This document shows, piece by piece, positions 50,817 to 58,664 of a stretch of 58,664 nt of DNA. Source of the stretch: Mucilaginibacter sp. (GTDB lineage Bacteria; Bacteroidota; Bacteroidia; Sphingobacteriales; Sphingobacteriaceae); NCBI GenBank assembly GCA_028288125.1, contig JAQBOH010000130.1, positions 1 through 58,664 on the forward strand, written 5' to 3'. Positions within the stretch are counted from its first letter, which is position 1, and every line of letters begins with the position of its first letter. Made by a program: the position numbers and the translations under genes. The notes beneath the pieces were generated by a model. The model worked only from the letters and a program-made list of their open reading frames with translations, searched no databases and was not told where the DNA came from.

Positions 50817-53800
50817 CTATAGTTTAATAAATACACATTGGCCTGTTACACCCTTACCGTTCTTACTGATTACCTGTATAACGTATGATCCGGGCATAAA
50901 GTTGCTTACATCGGTTTGCCAAGTGGCTTGATTTGAAACTGCCTTTTTTAGAACCGCACCCGAATTATTTACAATGGTAATGCTGTACTCATCAAGTTGA
51001 GGAACCTGCGCAACACCTCCGGAAGAAATTATGTCAACTGTTTCAGTTCCTTTAACCGGTGTTGTTGAACTGCCGGTAGTTATCATCAAATTCAATGTGC
51101 TTGCTACCGGGTTGGGGTAAACCTTTATCGGGTTATAAGCGACAGCCGCCGGTTGGGTATAGGTCAGTGAAACCATATTAGAGTAAGTAACCGTGCCGTT
51201 AAGATCCACGATCTTTAACCGGTACATGTCCGTTCCCAATAATGGGTTTGTATCCAGGAAGCTATAAGTTCCCTGGCTGCTTGAAGCGAAGCCGGCCAAC
51301 GCAGAAAAGGTTACACCCTTATCGGTGCTTCTTTCAACAGTAAAATTGGTATAATCCTGTTCGTTTTCGGTTGTCCAGCTAATTTGCGCGCCGGTTATCG
51401 CTTTAGTTCCTGTAAAGCTTAATAAATGCATGGCCAAAGCCGGGTTTTGACGTATAACCAGCTTAAAACGACCGGAACCAAAAGTGGTACCATCTCCTAA
51501 ATTCACATTAAAAGTATATATCGGGTTTTGGCGCATGTCCAGCGAATCTTTTGTAAAAGCATCCATTAACCACACCTGATAAATAGCAGGCATCGAATTT
51601 ACCTCCGACGCATTTAAAGTATAGGTCCCGCTGGCGTTAACTGCAACACTTATTGAAACAGTATCGCCCTTCAGTGCCGGCAATGGCATCTTATTAATGG
51701 TCAGGGGAATATTATCGCTTGACAAACTGGTTAATGCTACCAGGCCCGCACCTACTCTGTAAGGGGCATCTTCATTAAAAACGCTTTTAGTACTTGCAGC
51801 AGAATTTAAACCGACGTAAATCTCGCATGTATTAACGGAATCTTTCGCAAGTTTCAAGTTCAGGTGCGGTTCCACCGCCGGACCCGCTAGTTGCGCCATA
51901 TTGGCCCGGGTTGACATAAAAAGGTTTGCACCGATGTTTTGCGTGGTGATCTTGGCCGATTCGTTGAAGATCAACTGTTCGGTTGAGTCGACCGAGGCCT
52001 GTACATAAAATCCCTGGCCGCTTACTATAACATGTGTTGCGTTACCGGTATGGGCGCCGTTGCCACCGGTTCCTTTTTGGTAAGTGTCATAGTTATGGGT
52101 TAAGATATTATACTCGTAAACTGTATTGCTCACATTTGCGCTGGCATAAATACCTGTGCCATTATTTGTATTGGTATAGGTGTCCCAGTCAATTGAACTC
52201 GCGTACGGATTACCTGCCAGGTTAAACCCCGAAGCTGTAGATCCGCTTGACCATCCCAAATTGGCGGAACTGGGTTTGTACCAGTCGTGAAATACGATTT
52301 GACCGGCATTTAAGATCCCGGCCGCGGTTAAGGTTACCGTAGGCGCCGCAAGATATGTCGTATATGTTTCAACAGTGACCGAAGTGGCGCTCCTGGCTCC
52401 CCTGAAAAAAACCATAAAACCGCTGCCCACGGGCATATTATAGATGGTGCTGGTACCGTTCAGGTTATAATCGTACACATTGGCATTATTGAACTTGGTG
52501 ATACCCCAAAAATTACCGCCTGTAAATGAGGCGTTGCTTGGGGTCCGGTCTTCCCGGTATAAATAAATGGACGAAGCCCCGCCTTTATCAAACCCTGTTG
52601 TGCCGGTTAGGTACATACCCCCATATTCCAGGTAATGCAGGTCATAAACCACATTTGAATTTGCGAGAGGGACAACGTGTACGGGCGATGACATCAGGTA
52701 ATATCCCCTGTGGCCCGTGCCGCCGGTTATAAAACGCTCTACGTGGATTGAATCCGCACTGGCACCGGTAATGGAAGTGGACAGTATCTGGCCTACCGAA
52801 GCCGAGCCCGTAGCATCCGATTTTAACGTTAATTTACCCGTCATTGTAGTCGTCAGTACACCTGTAGTGACAACATTTAAGGTAGCCAATGGTGAGATAT
52901 TTACGTTCCCGGTGCCGGCAATTGACGCTGTGGCGCCTGTGTTTACCGTAAAGTCGTTGGTAGTGGTTACTATAAGCGGACTGGTAACGGTTAAAGCGGC
53001 CGATGCACCCGCAAACGTTAATGAATGTGTACTCACACTGCCCGTACCGGCCAATGTAGCCGAAGCGCCGGCGACTATTGAAAGTGCGTTGGAAACAGTT
53101 AAAGGAACTCCTGTTAAAGTTAACGAGGCTGCGGTTCCTGTACCAAATGTGGCTGAACCCGCGGTTATCGGTCCGGTGCCGGTAATAGTTGACGTCGCGC
53201 CTGCGCTAATAGTGAGCGCGTTGGTAACTGTTAAGGCGCCACCCGATATTGTTAAAGTAGAAGCCGTTCCCGATGCAAATGTAGCTGAACCTGCTGTCAA
53301 GCTTCCCGCCCCCGTTAATGTTAATGCGGAACCGCTGTTAATTGCGAGAGAACCCGCTGTTGGTGTAAGGCCCGTTCCTATTGATAATGTGCCTGCACAA
53401 CCCGTTGGAGCAGTAAGGGCATTGGTAACCGTAAAAGGCACGCCCGTTAAAGTTAATGTTGAAGCTGTGCCCGATGTAAATGTCGCGGAACCTGCTGTTA
53501 CACTTCCCGTTCCTGTAAAAGTAGAAGTAACACCGGCGCTAACAGTAAGCGCATTGGTAATATTGAATGCCCCGCCTGAAAGTGTTAAAGTTGATGCCGT
53601 GCCTGCCCCTAAAGTAGCCGAACCAGCAGTTAAGCTTCCTACTCCGGAAAGCGTTAACGCACCTCCGCCATTTAACGCCAGTGAGCCGGCCGACGGCGTA
53701 AGACCAGTGCCTATGGACAATGTACCGATACACCCCGTTGGAGCAGTAAGGGCATTGGTAACCGTAAAAGGTACGCCTGTTAAAGTTAACGTTGAGGCGG

Positions 53801-55061
53801 TACCCGAAGTGAATGTGGCGGAGCCCGCTGTTACAGCGGCTGACCCGGTAAAAGTTGAAGTAACGCCTGCACTAACCGTAAGCGCATTGGTAATGTGAAA
53901 CGCGCCGCCTGAAAGTGTTAAAGTTGATGCCGTGCCTGCCCCTAAAGTAGCCGAACCAGCAGTTAAGCTTCCGGTTCCGGATAACGTTAAGGCAGCGCCG
54001 CCATTCAACGCCAGTGAGCCGGCTGTAGGCGTAAGTGCCGCGCCTATGGATAATGTTGCACTGGCGCCCGTACTTGCAGTAAGGGCATTGGTAACAGTAA
54101 ACGCCCCAGCGCCAGTAGTTAAACTTAGCGATGATATTGCACCTGACGCAAACGTAGCCGAATTGGCTGTTATGGTCCCGGTACCGCTTACTGTAGCTAA
54201 AGCACCCCCATTAACAGTAAGTGCACTCGCAATGGGCAATGCAATACCTGTTAATGCTAAGGACGATGTACCCGTAGTAAATGTTGTTGTGCCGGCGGTT
54301 ATGGTGCCTGTTCCCGATTTTATGATAGTTGCTGAAGCGCTGCCATTTATTGTGAGATCACCGCTTATAGGCAAGGCAATGTTCGTTAATGTTAATGAGG
54401 AGGCTGACCCGGAAGCGAAAGCTAGTGATCCTGTGCTAATTGTTCCACCGGTTCCTGTTATATTTGACGTGGCGCCCCCGTTGATGGTAATCCCATTGGT
54501 AAGCGTTAATGCGCCGCCTGTTGCTACAGTTAACGTAGAGGCAGCTGTCGAGCCAAACGTTATTGAATTAACTACCGTCGCTGCTGTGATGAGCGTAGGC
54601 TGGGAACTCAATGCAATGGCGCCAATTCGAACATCAGTAGTTGAAGTAGGAACTCCCCCTTTCCAATTCGAGGCAGTTGCCCACTTTATAGCATTTCCTC
54701 CGGTAGAACCGATCCAATCATCTGGGACAGAGATAGTAATAGCAAAAGTACCATTTCCACCGCTGGTACCAACGGCCGTAACAGTATAAATAGTAACGGG
54801 GGATAGCACGGTTGGCGTCCCTGATATCACACCGGTAGACGAACTAATTGCCAAACCGGTAGGCAGCGCCGGACTGATTGAATACCCGGTTGCGGTTACA
54901 GTGCCGCCTGTATTAGTTGGGGTTAACGAAGTGATAGCCGTATTACATGTAAATGCATTTACTGCCGGCGTATAAGTTATAATTGGGGCAGCACCAAACG
55001 CATTGCCTGCAGCCATTAAAAAGCCGCAAAAGATAAATATAGAGAGTAAACGTGTTTTCAT
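50817..55061 (-). CDS. Giant T9SS-exported repetitive surface protein
   Basis: 1414 residues. A signal peptide ends near residue 23 (NAFGA). Residues about 25-110 form a putative Ig (He_PIG) domain of the same type as in the protein at 1-4503. Residues about 188-700 are Thr/Ser/Gly/Ala-rich strand repeats (GSATFTSGTASTLTLTG type), probably a beta-helix or stacked-sheet stalk. Residues about 750-1290 have the non-repetitive ending typical of T9SS cargo (GHRGYYLMSSPVH, GFNLAGNPYAS). The last 107 residues are a T9SS type A sorting domain (YNPIKVYPNPVASTLNLMI to VIQVISKNGKGV). It is probably exported and attached to the cell surface; adhesion is inferred. Confidence 0.9.
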   Translation of the reverse strand: MKTRLLSIFIFCGFLMAAGNAFGAAPIITYTPAVNAFTCNTAITSLTPTNTGGTVTATGYSISPALPTGLAISSSTGVISGTPTVLSPVTIYTVTAVGTSGGNGTFAITISVPDDWIGSTGGNAIKWATASNWKGGVPTSTTDVRIGAIALSSQPTLITAATVVNSITFGSTAASTLTVATGGALTLTNGITINGGATSNITGTGGTISTGSLAFASGSASSLTLTNIALPISGDLTINGSASATIIKSGTGTITAGTTTFTTGTSSLALTGIALPIASALTVNGGALATVSGTGTITANSATFASGAISSLSLTTGAGAFTVTNALTASTGASATLSIGAALTPTAGSLALNGGAALTLSGTGSLTAGSATLGAGTASTLTLSGGAFHITNALTVSAGVTSTFTGSAAVTAGSATFTSGTASTLTLTGVPFTVTNALTAPTGCIGTLSIGTGLTPSAGSLALNGGGALTLSGVGSLTAGSATLGAGTASTLTLSGGAFNITNALTVSAGVTSTFTGTGSVTAGSATFTSGTASTLTLTGVPFTVTNALTAPTGCAGTLSIGTGLTPTAGSLAINSGSALTLTGAGSLTAGSATFASGTASTLTISGGALTVTNALTISAGATSTITGTGPITAGSATFGTGTAASLTLTGVPLTVSNALSIVAGASATLAGTGSVSTHSLTFAGASAALTVTSPLIVTTTNDFTVNTGATASIAGTGNVNISPLATLNVVTTGVLTTTMTGKLTLKSDATGSASVGQILSTSITGASADSIHVERFITGGTGHRGYYLMSSPVHVVPLANSNVVYDLHYLEYGGMYLTGTTGFDKGGASSIYLYREDRTPSNASFTGGNFWGITKFNNANVYDYNLNGTSTIYNMPVGSGFMVFFRGARSATSVTVETYTTYLAAPTVTLTAAGILNAGQIVFHDWYKPSSANLGWSSGSTASGFNLAGNPYASSIDWDTYTNTNNGTGIYASANVSNTVYEYNILTHNYDTYQKGTGGNGAHTGNATHVIVSGQGFYVQASVDSTEQLIFNESAKITTQNIGANLFMSTRANMAQLAGPAVEPHLNLKLAKDSVNTCEIYVGLNSAASTKSVFNEDAPYRVGAGLVALTSLSSDNIPLTINKMPLPALKGDTVSISVAVNASGTYTLNASEVNSMPAIYQVWLMDAFTKDSLDMRQNPIYTFNVNLGDGTTFGSGRFKLVIRQNPALAMHLLSFTGTKAITGAQISWTTENEQDYTNFTVERSTDKGVTFSALAGFASSSQGTYSFLDTNPLLGTDMYRLKIVDLNGTVTYSNMVSLTYTQPAAVAYNPIKVYPNPVASTLNLMITTGSSTTPVKGTETVDIISSGGVAQVPQLDEYSITIVNNSGAVLKKAVSNQATWQTDVSNFMPGSYVIQVISKNGKGVTGQCVFIKL
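53078..54080 (-). repeat. Tandem 333-bp (111-residue) repeats in the giant gene
   Basis: The segment cagtaagggcattggtaac occurs at 53411, 53744 and 54077, exactly 333 bases apart each time, with near-identical flanks between the first two (cccgttggagcagtaaggg). The unit is a multiple of 3, so copy-number change keeps the frame. Shorter related repeats of about 47 residues are visible within the unit. Confidence 0.8.
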
Positions 55062-55094
55062 GAGGATAATTCCTTTTTTATTTTACCGGTGATC

Positions 55095-55335
55095 ATCCTT
55101 AGGGCGATAATCAATAGTTTAAATTCGTATCAGGCATTAGGCAAGTATTGTACCGCAGCCGGCCGGGTTTAAGGAAATTACCTCTGTTATCAGTTTTTAT
55201 GAGATATACCTTGTGTGTTTTATACTATTAATTAAAATTATTCTATTTGTAGAAATTTAATTATGCCTTTTTTCGTATTATTTTATATAATAGGATAATA
55301 ATTATCGTACATAATATTCCCCATTTTTCCCCGCA
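55095..55335 (-). promoter_or_regulatory. Upstream module shared with the giant gene at 1-4503
   Basis: It aligns block by block with 4590-4805 (see that entry). The offset from the start codon is 34 here and 88 there, because the other gene has about 57 extra bases with a second copy of atcaatagtt. No CAAAnnTA occurs here either, so the usual TAnnTTTG promoter is absent. A 70-codon minus-strand frame crosses this region but has no support as a gene. Confidence 0.7.
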
Positions 55336-55466
55336 AATGGCTTGTTCTTTACCAGCTAACACACAAACAGGTACCGGCCAAAAAAGCAACTGGGCCCGGC
55401 CTGGGCTATATTTAATAGTTAATGTGTTAATGCCAAAGGAAAACGGGAGGCCGTGCAATTGAAACC

Positions 55467-55588
55467 GAATCAAGAGTCAAGAACCAAGAATCAAGAATCA
55501 AGAAGGGAGAAGCAAGACTAAAAGAGTCAAGAGCCGAACTGATTTTTTCCTTCTATCTTGATTCTTGGCCCTAATATCTTGACTCTTA
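55467..55588. repeat. Seven-base-period hairpin K (GARNCAA family)
   Basis: About ten left words (55467-55537) such as GAATCAA and GAGTCAA, with one extra A at 55523, face right words such as TATCTTG and ATTCTTG (55554-55588), which are their complement. The divergent gap 55062-55662 otherwise holds the shared module and the lpdA promoter. Confidence 0.8.
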
Positions 55589-55634
55589 ATTCGCGTAAAA
55601 GCCCAAACCGTTTCTTCGCCTTTCTAATAATCCT

Positions 55635-55642
55635 TAACTTTG
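55635..55642 (+). promoter_or_regulatory. -7 promoter element of lpdA
   Basis: TAACTTTG followed by C, 20 bases before the ATG at 55663, matches TAnnTTTG. Confidence 0.5.
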
Positions 55643-55662
55643 CCCGCTAATAATTTTGTACT

Positions 55663-57066
55663 ATGCAATATGATGTTATCGTTATCGGTTCGGGCCCTGG
55701 CGGCTATGTGGCTGCTATACGCTGTGCCCAGCTGGGTTTAAAAACGGCGATCATTGAAAAATACGCCACTTTGGGCGGCACCTGTCTTAACGTGGGCTGT
55801 ATCCCCTCAAAGGCGCTGCTCGATTCATCCGAACATTACCACAACGCCGCGCACGCCTTTGGCGCGCATGGCATTAAGCTGGATAATTTAACGGTTGATT
55901 TTGGTCAGATGATCAAACGCAAGCAGGAAGTAGTAGCCGCCAATACCAGCGGTATCGCCTTCCTGATGAAGAAAAATAAGATCGACACCTATTATGGCCT
56001 GGGTTCATTTAAAGATAAAAATACCATTACGATAAAAACTGCCGACGGTACATTATCCGAGATCACAGGCAAAAACATCATCATCGCCACCGGTTCAAAG
56101 CCATCGGCTCTGCCATTTTTAAAAATCGATAAAAAACGGATCATTACCTCAACTGAAGCGTTAACTCTTACCGAAATACCAAAACACCTGGTGCTGATAG
56201 GCGGCGGGGTTATCGGTTTGGAGCTGGGCTCGGTATATGCGCGACTGGGTTCAAAGGTGTCAGTGATCGAGTTTATGGATTCCATTATCCCAACCATGGA
56301 TAAAAGCCTGGGCCGCGAGCTGCAAAAGGTACTACAAAAACTAGGCATGGAATTTTACCTGGGGCACAAGGTTACCGGCGCCACCGTTAAAGGCAAAGAA
56401 GTGACGGTTACCTTCGACGACCCGAAAGGAGAAAAGAAAGAGCTGAAAGGCGACTATTGCCTGGTTGCCGTTGGCCGGATCGCGTATACGGATAATCTGG
56501 GATTGGATAAAATTGGCCTTACCGTTGAAGAACGCGGCCGCAAAATAACCGTTGACGAACACCTGGAAACAAGCATTAAAGGCGTTTACGCCATAGGCGA
56601 TGTGATCAAGGGCGCCATGCTGGCCCATAAAGCAGAAGATGAAGGCACGCTTGTAGCTGAAATTATCGCCGGCCAAAAACCGCATATCGATTATAATTTG
56701 ATACCGGGCGTGGTTTATACCTGGCCGGAAGTTGCAGCGGTAGGGCAAACCGAAGAGCAACTGAAGGAAAAAGGCGTAAAATATAAAACAGGCTCCTTCC
56801 CTTTCAAAGCCAGCGGACGGGCACGCGCCAGCGGCGACCTTGACGGGTTTGTAAAAGTACTGGCTGATGCCGCCACCGATGAAATATTAGGCGTACACAT
56901 GATTGGCCCCCGCGCGGCCGATATGATAGCCGAGGCGGTTGTTGCGATGGAATATCGCGCGGCGGCGGAAGACATTTCACGGATGAGCCATGCCCACCCA
57001 ACCTACACCGAAGCTATGCGTGAAGCCTGCCTGGCCGCTACGGAGAACAGGGCGATACATATTTAA
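55663..57066 (+). CDS. lpdA: Dihydrolipoyl dehydrogenase
   Basis: 467 residues. It has the FAD-binding GSGPGGYVAAIRCAQ, the redox disulfide C41-x4-C46 (GGTCLNVGCIPSKAL), the NAD-binding GGGVIGLELGSVYARLG, and the C-terminal HAHPTYTEAM with the catalytic His-Glu pair. It reoxidises dihydrolipoamide in the pyruvate and 2-oxoglutarate dehydrogenase or glycine cleavage complexes. No other subunit of these complexes is nearby. The gene is monocistronic and has a hairpin terminator downstream. Confidence 0.96.
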   Translation: MQYDVIVIGSGPGGYVAAIRCAQLGLKTAIIEKYATLGGTCLNVGCIPSKALLDSSEHYHNAAHAFGAHGIKLDNLTVDFGQMIKRKQEVVAANTSGIAFLMKKNKIDTYYGLGSFKDKNTITIKTADGTLSEITGKNIIIATGSKPSALPFLKIDKKRIITSTEALTLTEIPKHLVLIGGGVIGLELGSVYARLGSKVSVIEFMDSIIPTMDKSLGRELQKVLQKLGMEFYLGHKVTGATVKGKEVTVTFDDPKGEKKELKGDYCLVAVGRIAYTDNLGLDKIGLTVEERGRKITVDEHLETSIKGVYAIGDVIKGAMLAHKAEDEGTLVAEIIAGQKPHIDYNLIPGVVYTWPEVAAVGQTEEQLKEKGVKYKTGSFPFKASGRARASGDLDGFVKVLADAATDEILGVHMIGPRAADMIAEAVVAMEYRAAAEDISRMSHAHPTYTEAMREACLAATENRAIHI

Positions 57067-57150
57067 TTTCAGAATTCGGATTTACGATTTTTCACTATTG
57101 TTTATTTCAGCGGCGTTCAAGAGGGCTACGCCGTTTCGGATTTATAACAG

Positions 57151-57183
57151 AACGTCATGCCGAATTTATTTCGGCATGACGTT
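57151..57183. terminator. Bidirectional hairpin between lpdA and psd (GTCATGCCGAA element)
   Basis: aacgtcatgccgaa (57151-57164) pairs perfectly with ttcggcatgacgtt (57170-57183) around a 5-base loop. It has the same ends as the longer palindrome at 8317-8440, so it is probably a member of that repeat family that now serves as the terminator of two converging genes. Confidence 0.7.
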
Positions 57184-57206
57184 TCTTAAAAGATTAAATG
57201 GCGTTC

Positions 57207-57962
57207 TTAAGCCTTGTTCGATGCAGGTTTTTTAACCGCCTTTTCAGTTTTAACAGGTATAGATTTTTCCGTATCCGCCTCTTTCACTTTAACACCGGCT
57301 ACGGCGGGCAGTTCGGCCAATATGGTGCGGCCGCCTTTTACTGTTTCGCCAATTGCCACTTTAATAGCTGATCCCAGCGGCAAAAACACATCCACCCTTG
57401 AACCGAATTTAATGAAACCGAACTGTTCGCCCTGTTGTACGGTATCGCCTTCTTTTACATACCAAACAATGCGGCGGGCAAGCGCGCCGGCAATTTGCCT
57501 GAACAGTACCGATACCCCGGCGTGGTTCTCGATAACGATGGTGGTACGCTCATTTTCTGTTGACGACTTGGGGTGCCAGGCCACCAGGTATTTACCCGGG
57601 TTGTATTTAAAATAGGTTACTACCCCCGAAATAGGGTTGCGGTTAATGTGAACGTTAACGGGCGACATAAAAACCGATACCTGTATCCGTTTATCTTTCA
57701 AAAATTCGGTCTCTTCCGCTTCTTCAATCACTACCACCTTGCCGTCGGCGGGGCAAAGCACCTGTGTTTCATCCGTGCTGATCGAAATAGACGGACTGCG
57801 GAAAAATTGAAGAATGATAACAAAAAGCAGGAAGGATAAAATATAGACCACCCACTTGAGCGCGAATGCCTGCGGAAAATAAAACTGGATCACGGCATTC
57901 ACAATAAATATGAACAGGATGCAAAGTGCGAGGGATGTATACCCTTCTTTATGGATGGTCAT
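57207..57962 (-). CDS. psd: Phosphatidylserine decarboxylase family protein
   Basis: 251 residues. Two transmembrane segments at the N-terminus (about 10-28 and 35-53) precede the decarboxylase domain with CPADGKVVVIEE, VFMSPVNVHINRNPISG and the self-cleavage site FGSRVD (Gly187-Ser188), where Ser becomes the pyruvoyl group. It makes phosphatidylethanolamine from phosphatidylserine. The short form (about 220-250) is the type common in Bacteroidota. A Lys/Ala-rich tail of about 20 residues is unconserved. It lies just downstream of cdsA on the same strand, which fits the phospholipid pathway order. Confidence 0.93.
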   Translation of the reverse strand: MTIHKEGYTSLALCILFIFIVNAVIQFYFPQAFALKWVVYILSFLLFVIILQFFRSPSISISTDETQVLCPADGKVVVIEEAEETEFLKDKRIQVSVFMSPVNVHINRNPISGVVTYFKYNPGKYLVAWHPKSSTENERTTIVIENHAGVSVLFRQIAGALARRIVWYVKEGDTVQQGEQFGFIKFGSRVDVFLPLGSAIKVAIGETVKGGRTILAELPAVAGVKVKEADTEKSIPVKTEKAVKKPASNKA

Positions 57963-57978
57963 TATTCAATTCTTTTTA

Positions 57979-57986
57979 CAAAATTA
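57979..57986 (-). promoter_or_regulatory. -7 promoter element of psd
   Basis: The minus strand reads TAATTTTG, 16 bases before the psd ATG. A TTG lies about 22 bases further upstream, inside the seven-base array. Confidence 0.45.
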
Positions 57987-58004
57987 CGAATTTGTTATGA
58001 ATGC

Positions 58005-58032
58005 GAATCAAGAGTCAAGAACCAAGAGTCAA
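58005..58032. repeat. Seven-base-period array L (GARNCAA family)
   Basis: Four words (GAATCAA, GAGTCAA, GAACCAA, GAGTCAA) in register, the same family as at 20570 and 55467. The rest of the 57963-58320 gap holds a small direct repeat (tgtatccagg at 58193 and 58203) and nothing else I can name. Confidence 0.7.
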
Positions 58033-58320
58033 GAAAAATAGTCCCGGCAGAGAAAAAATACATAAAAAGAAAATATCTCAACCTAATATTTTGGCACAAA
58101 GCGATAAATGAGCTGCCTTTTATCCTGGTCCCCTGCCCTGATATCAATGTCGTTTAGTTAAATGGCGACAGTAATTTGCCAATGGGTTCACCTGTATCCA
58201 GGTGTATCCAGGTGTGCCGGGTGGTACACTGCATTACCTGTCTATCTCAACGAATTATGCAACCGGCCAAACATAATAATTCTTAACTAAACAGGATTGG
58301 CCTCAATATCCTAATTCTGA

Positions 58321-58664
58321 TCACAATATGAAGTGCAGGTAAGTATATACAACCGGCGCGGCCAGCAACAACCCGTCGAAGCGATCGAGCAGGCCGCCGT
58401 GGCCAGGCAATATCTCTCCTGAGTCCTTCACATCAATGCTGCGTTTAAACATGGACTCAACGAGATCGCCAAGTGTACCAAAACCGCCAACCAGGATGGC
58501 CACAGACACCCACTGGTTCCACAATAATTCCTTAAAAAAATAACTGATAACGAGCGCAACTACCGCGCTGACGAGTACCCCTCCGATAAACCCTTCCCAG
58601 GTCTTTTTTGGCGAATGCCGTTCAAACAGCTTAATGCGGCCAAACTGCCGCCCAACAAGATAGG
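58321..58664 (-). CDS. cdsA: Phosphatidate cytidylyltransferase, 5' part beyond window
   Basis: The open frame continues from 58664 to the stop at 58321, giving about 114 C-terminal residues. It has RHSPKKTWEGFIGGVL and the CdsA signature SMFKRSIDVKDSGEILPGHGG, then LLDRFD, with all conserved acidic residues, plus the last transmembrane segments. It makes CDP-diacylglycerol, the precursor of phosphatidylserine and PE, and so feeds the downstream psd. The start codon lies to the right of the window. Confidence 0.93.
   Translation of the reverse strand, partial: YLVGRQFGRIKLFERHSPKKTWEGFIGGVLVSAVVALVISYFFKELLWNQWVSVAILVGGFGTLGDLVESMFKRSIDVKDSGEILPGHGGLLDRFDGLLLAAPVVYTYLHFIL

Noticed and set aside
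52717..54789. Two long plus-strand open frames (393 and 285 codons) opposite the giant protein gene
   Set aside because: They are Val/Pro/Ala-rich mirror images of the Thr/Ser/Gly/Ala repeats on the minus strand, which rarely give stops in the opposite frame. The minus strand has a signal peptide and a T9SS tail.
55261..55473. 70-codon minus-strand frame upstream of the second giant gene
   Set aside because: It crosses the shared upstream module, has no family resemblance, and no equivalent frame is kept in the other copy of the module.
57951..58157. 68-codon plus-strand frame between psd and cdsA
   Set aside because: It runs through the seven-base repeat array and the psd promoter, with low-complexity translation.
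1..58664. CRISPR array among the many short repeats
   Set aside because: The seven-base arrays lack repeat-spacer alternation of 25-40 bases, and no cas gene is present.

Overview
The window reads as a chromosomal segment of a Bacteroidota bacterium, most likely a Sphingobacteriaceae member close to Mucilaginibacter or Pedobacter. The reasons are an Alternative Complex III plus caa3/aa3-type oxidase locus in the order typical of that phylum, gliding lipoprotein GldB next to nadE, very large secreted proteins with SprB-like repeats and a type IX secretion (T9SS) sorting tail, many phylum-typical domains of unknown function, and promoters of the TAnnTTTG type instead of the E. coli -10 box. The genus is an inference. 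No rRNA, tRNA, CRISPR array, insertion sequence or prophage was seen.

Layout. 1-4503 (-) is the start of a giant secreted Ig-like/SprB-repeat protein that runs off the left edge. 4975-9574 holds single housekeeping or accessory genes: hemW, a fasciclin protein, an NTF2-like protein, a PfkB sugar kinase and lepB. 9934-15575 (+) has a VWA protein with its MoxR/Mg-chelatase-like AAA+ partner, a membrane metallophosphoesterase, a UbiA-like membrane protein and a methyltransferase. 15631-16221 is an antitoxin with a frameshifted PIN toxin. 16226-20472 (-) is a predicted operon of an S9 peptidase-like lipoprotein that has lost its catalytic Ser and His, a histidine kinase and an OmpR-type regulator. 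20686-23430 (+) has a TPR protein, a DUF4286 protein and rfbC.

23432-42272 (-) is dominated by one long respiratory locus: actA-actB-actC-actD-actE-actF (quinol:cytochrome c/oxidase oxidoreductase), oxidase subunits II and I, heme A synthase, heme O synthase, two subunit III-like proteins, subunit IV, a Sco copper chaperone, DUF420 and small membrane proteins. Electrons from menaquinol would pass through ActB-F and the c-hemes of ActA/ActE to the CuA and heme a/a3-CuB centres; CtaA, CtaB and Sco supply the cofactors. 42713-50621 has a zinc metalloprotease, DUF4349 lipoprotein, gldB, nadE, a DUF4136 lipoprotein and a small secreted protein with a sorting-like tail. 50817-55061 (-) is a second giant T9SS-exported repeat protein. 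lpdA, psd and a partial cdsA close the window.

The most unusual signal is not a gene. At about a dozen intergenic places the DNA is built of degenerate seven-base words with strict seven-base spacing, often as two complementary arms forming a long hairpin; the word differs between places but the period does not. Other notable points are a roughly 200-bp upstream module shared by the two giant secreted-protein genes 50 kb apart, the pseudo-peptidase linked to a two-component system, a canonical EF-hand loop in the DUF420 oxidase-locus protein, and several promoters so close to their start codons that leaderless mRNAs are likely.
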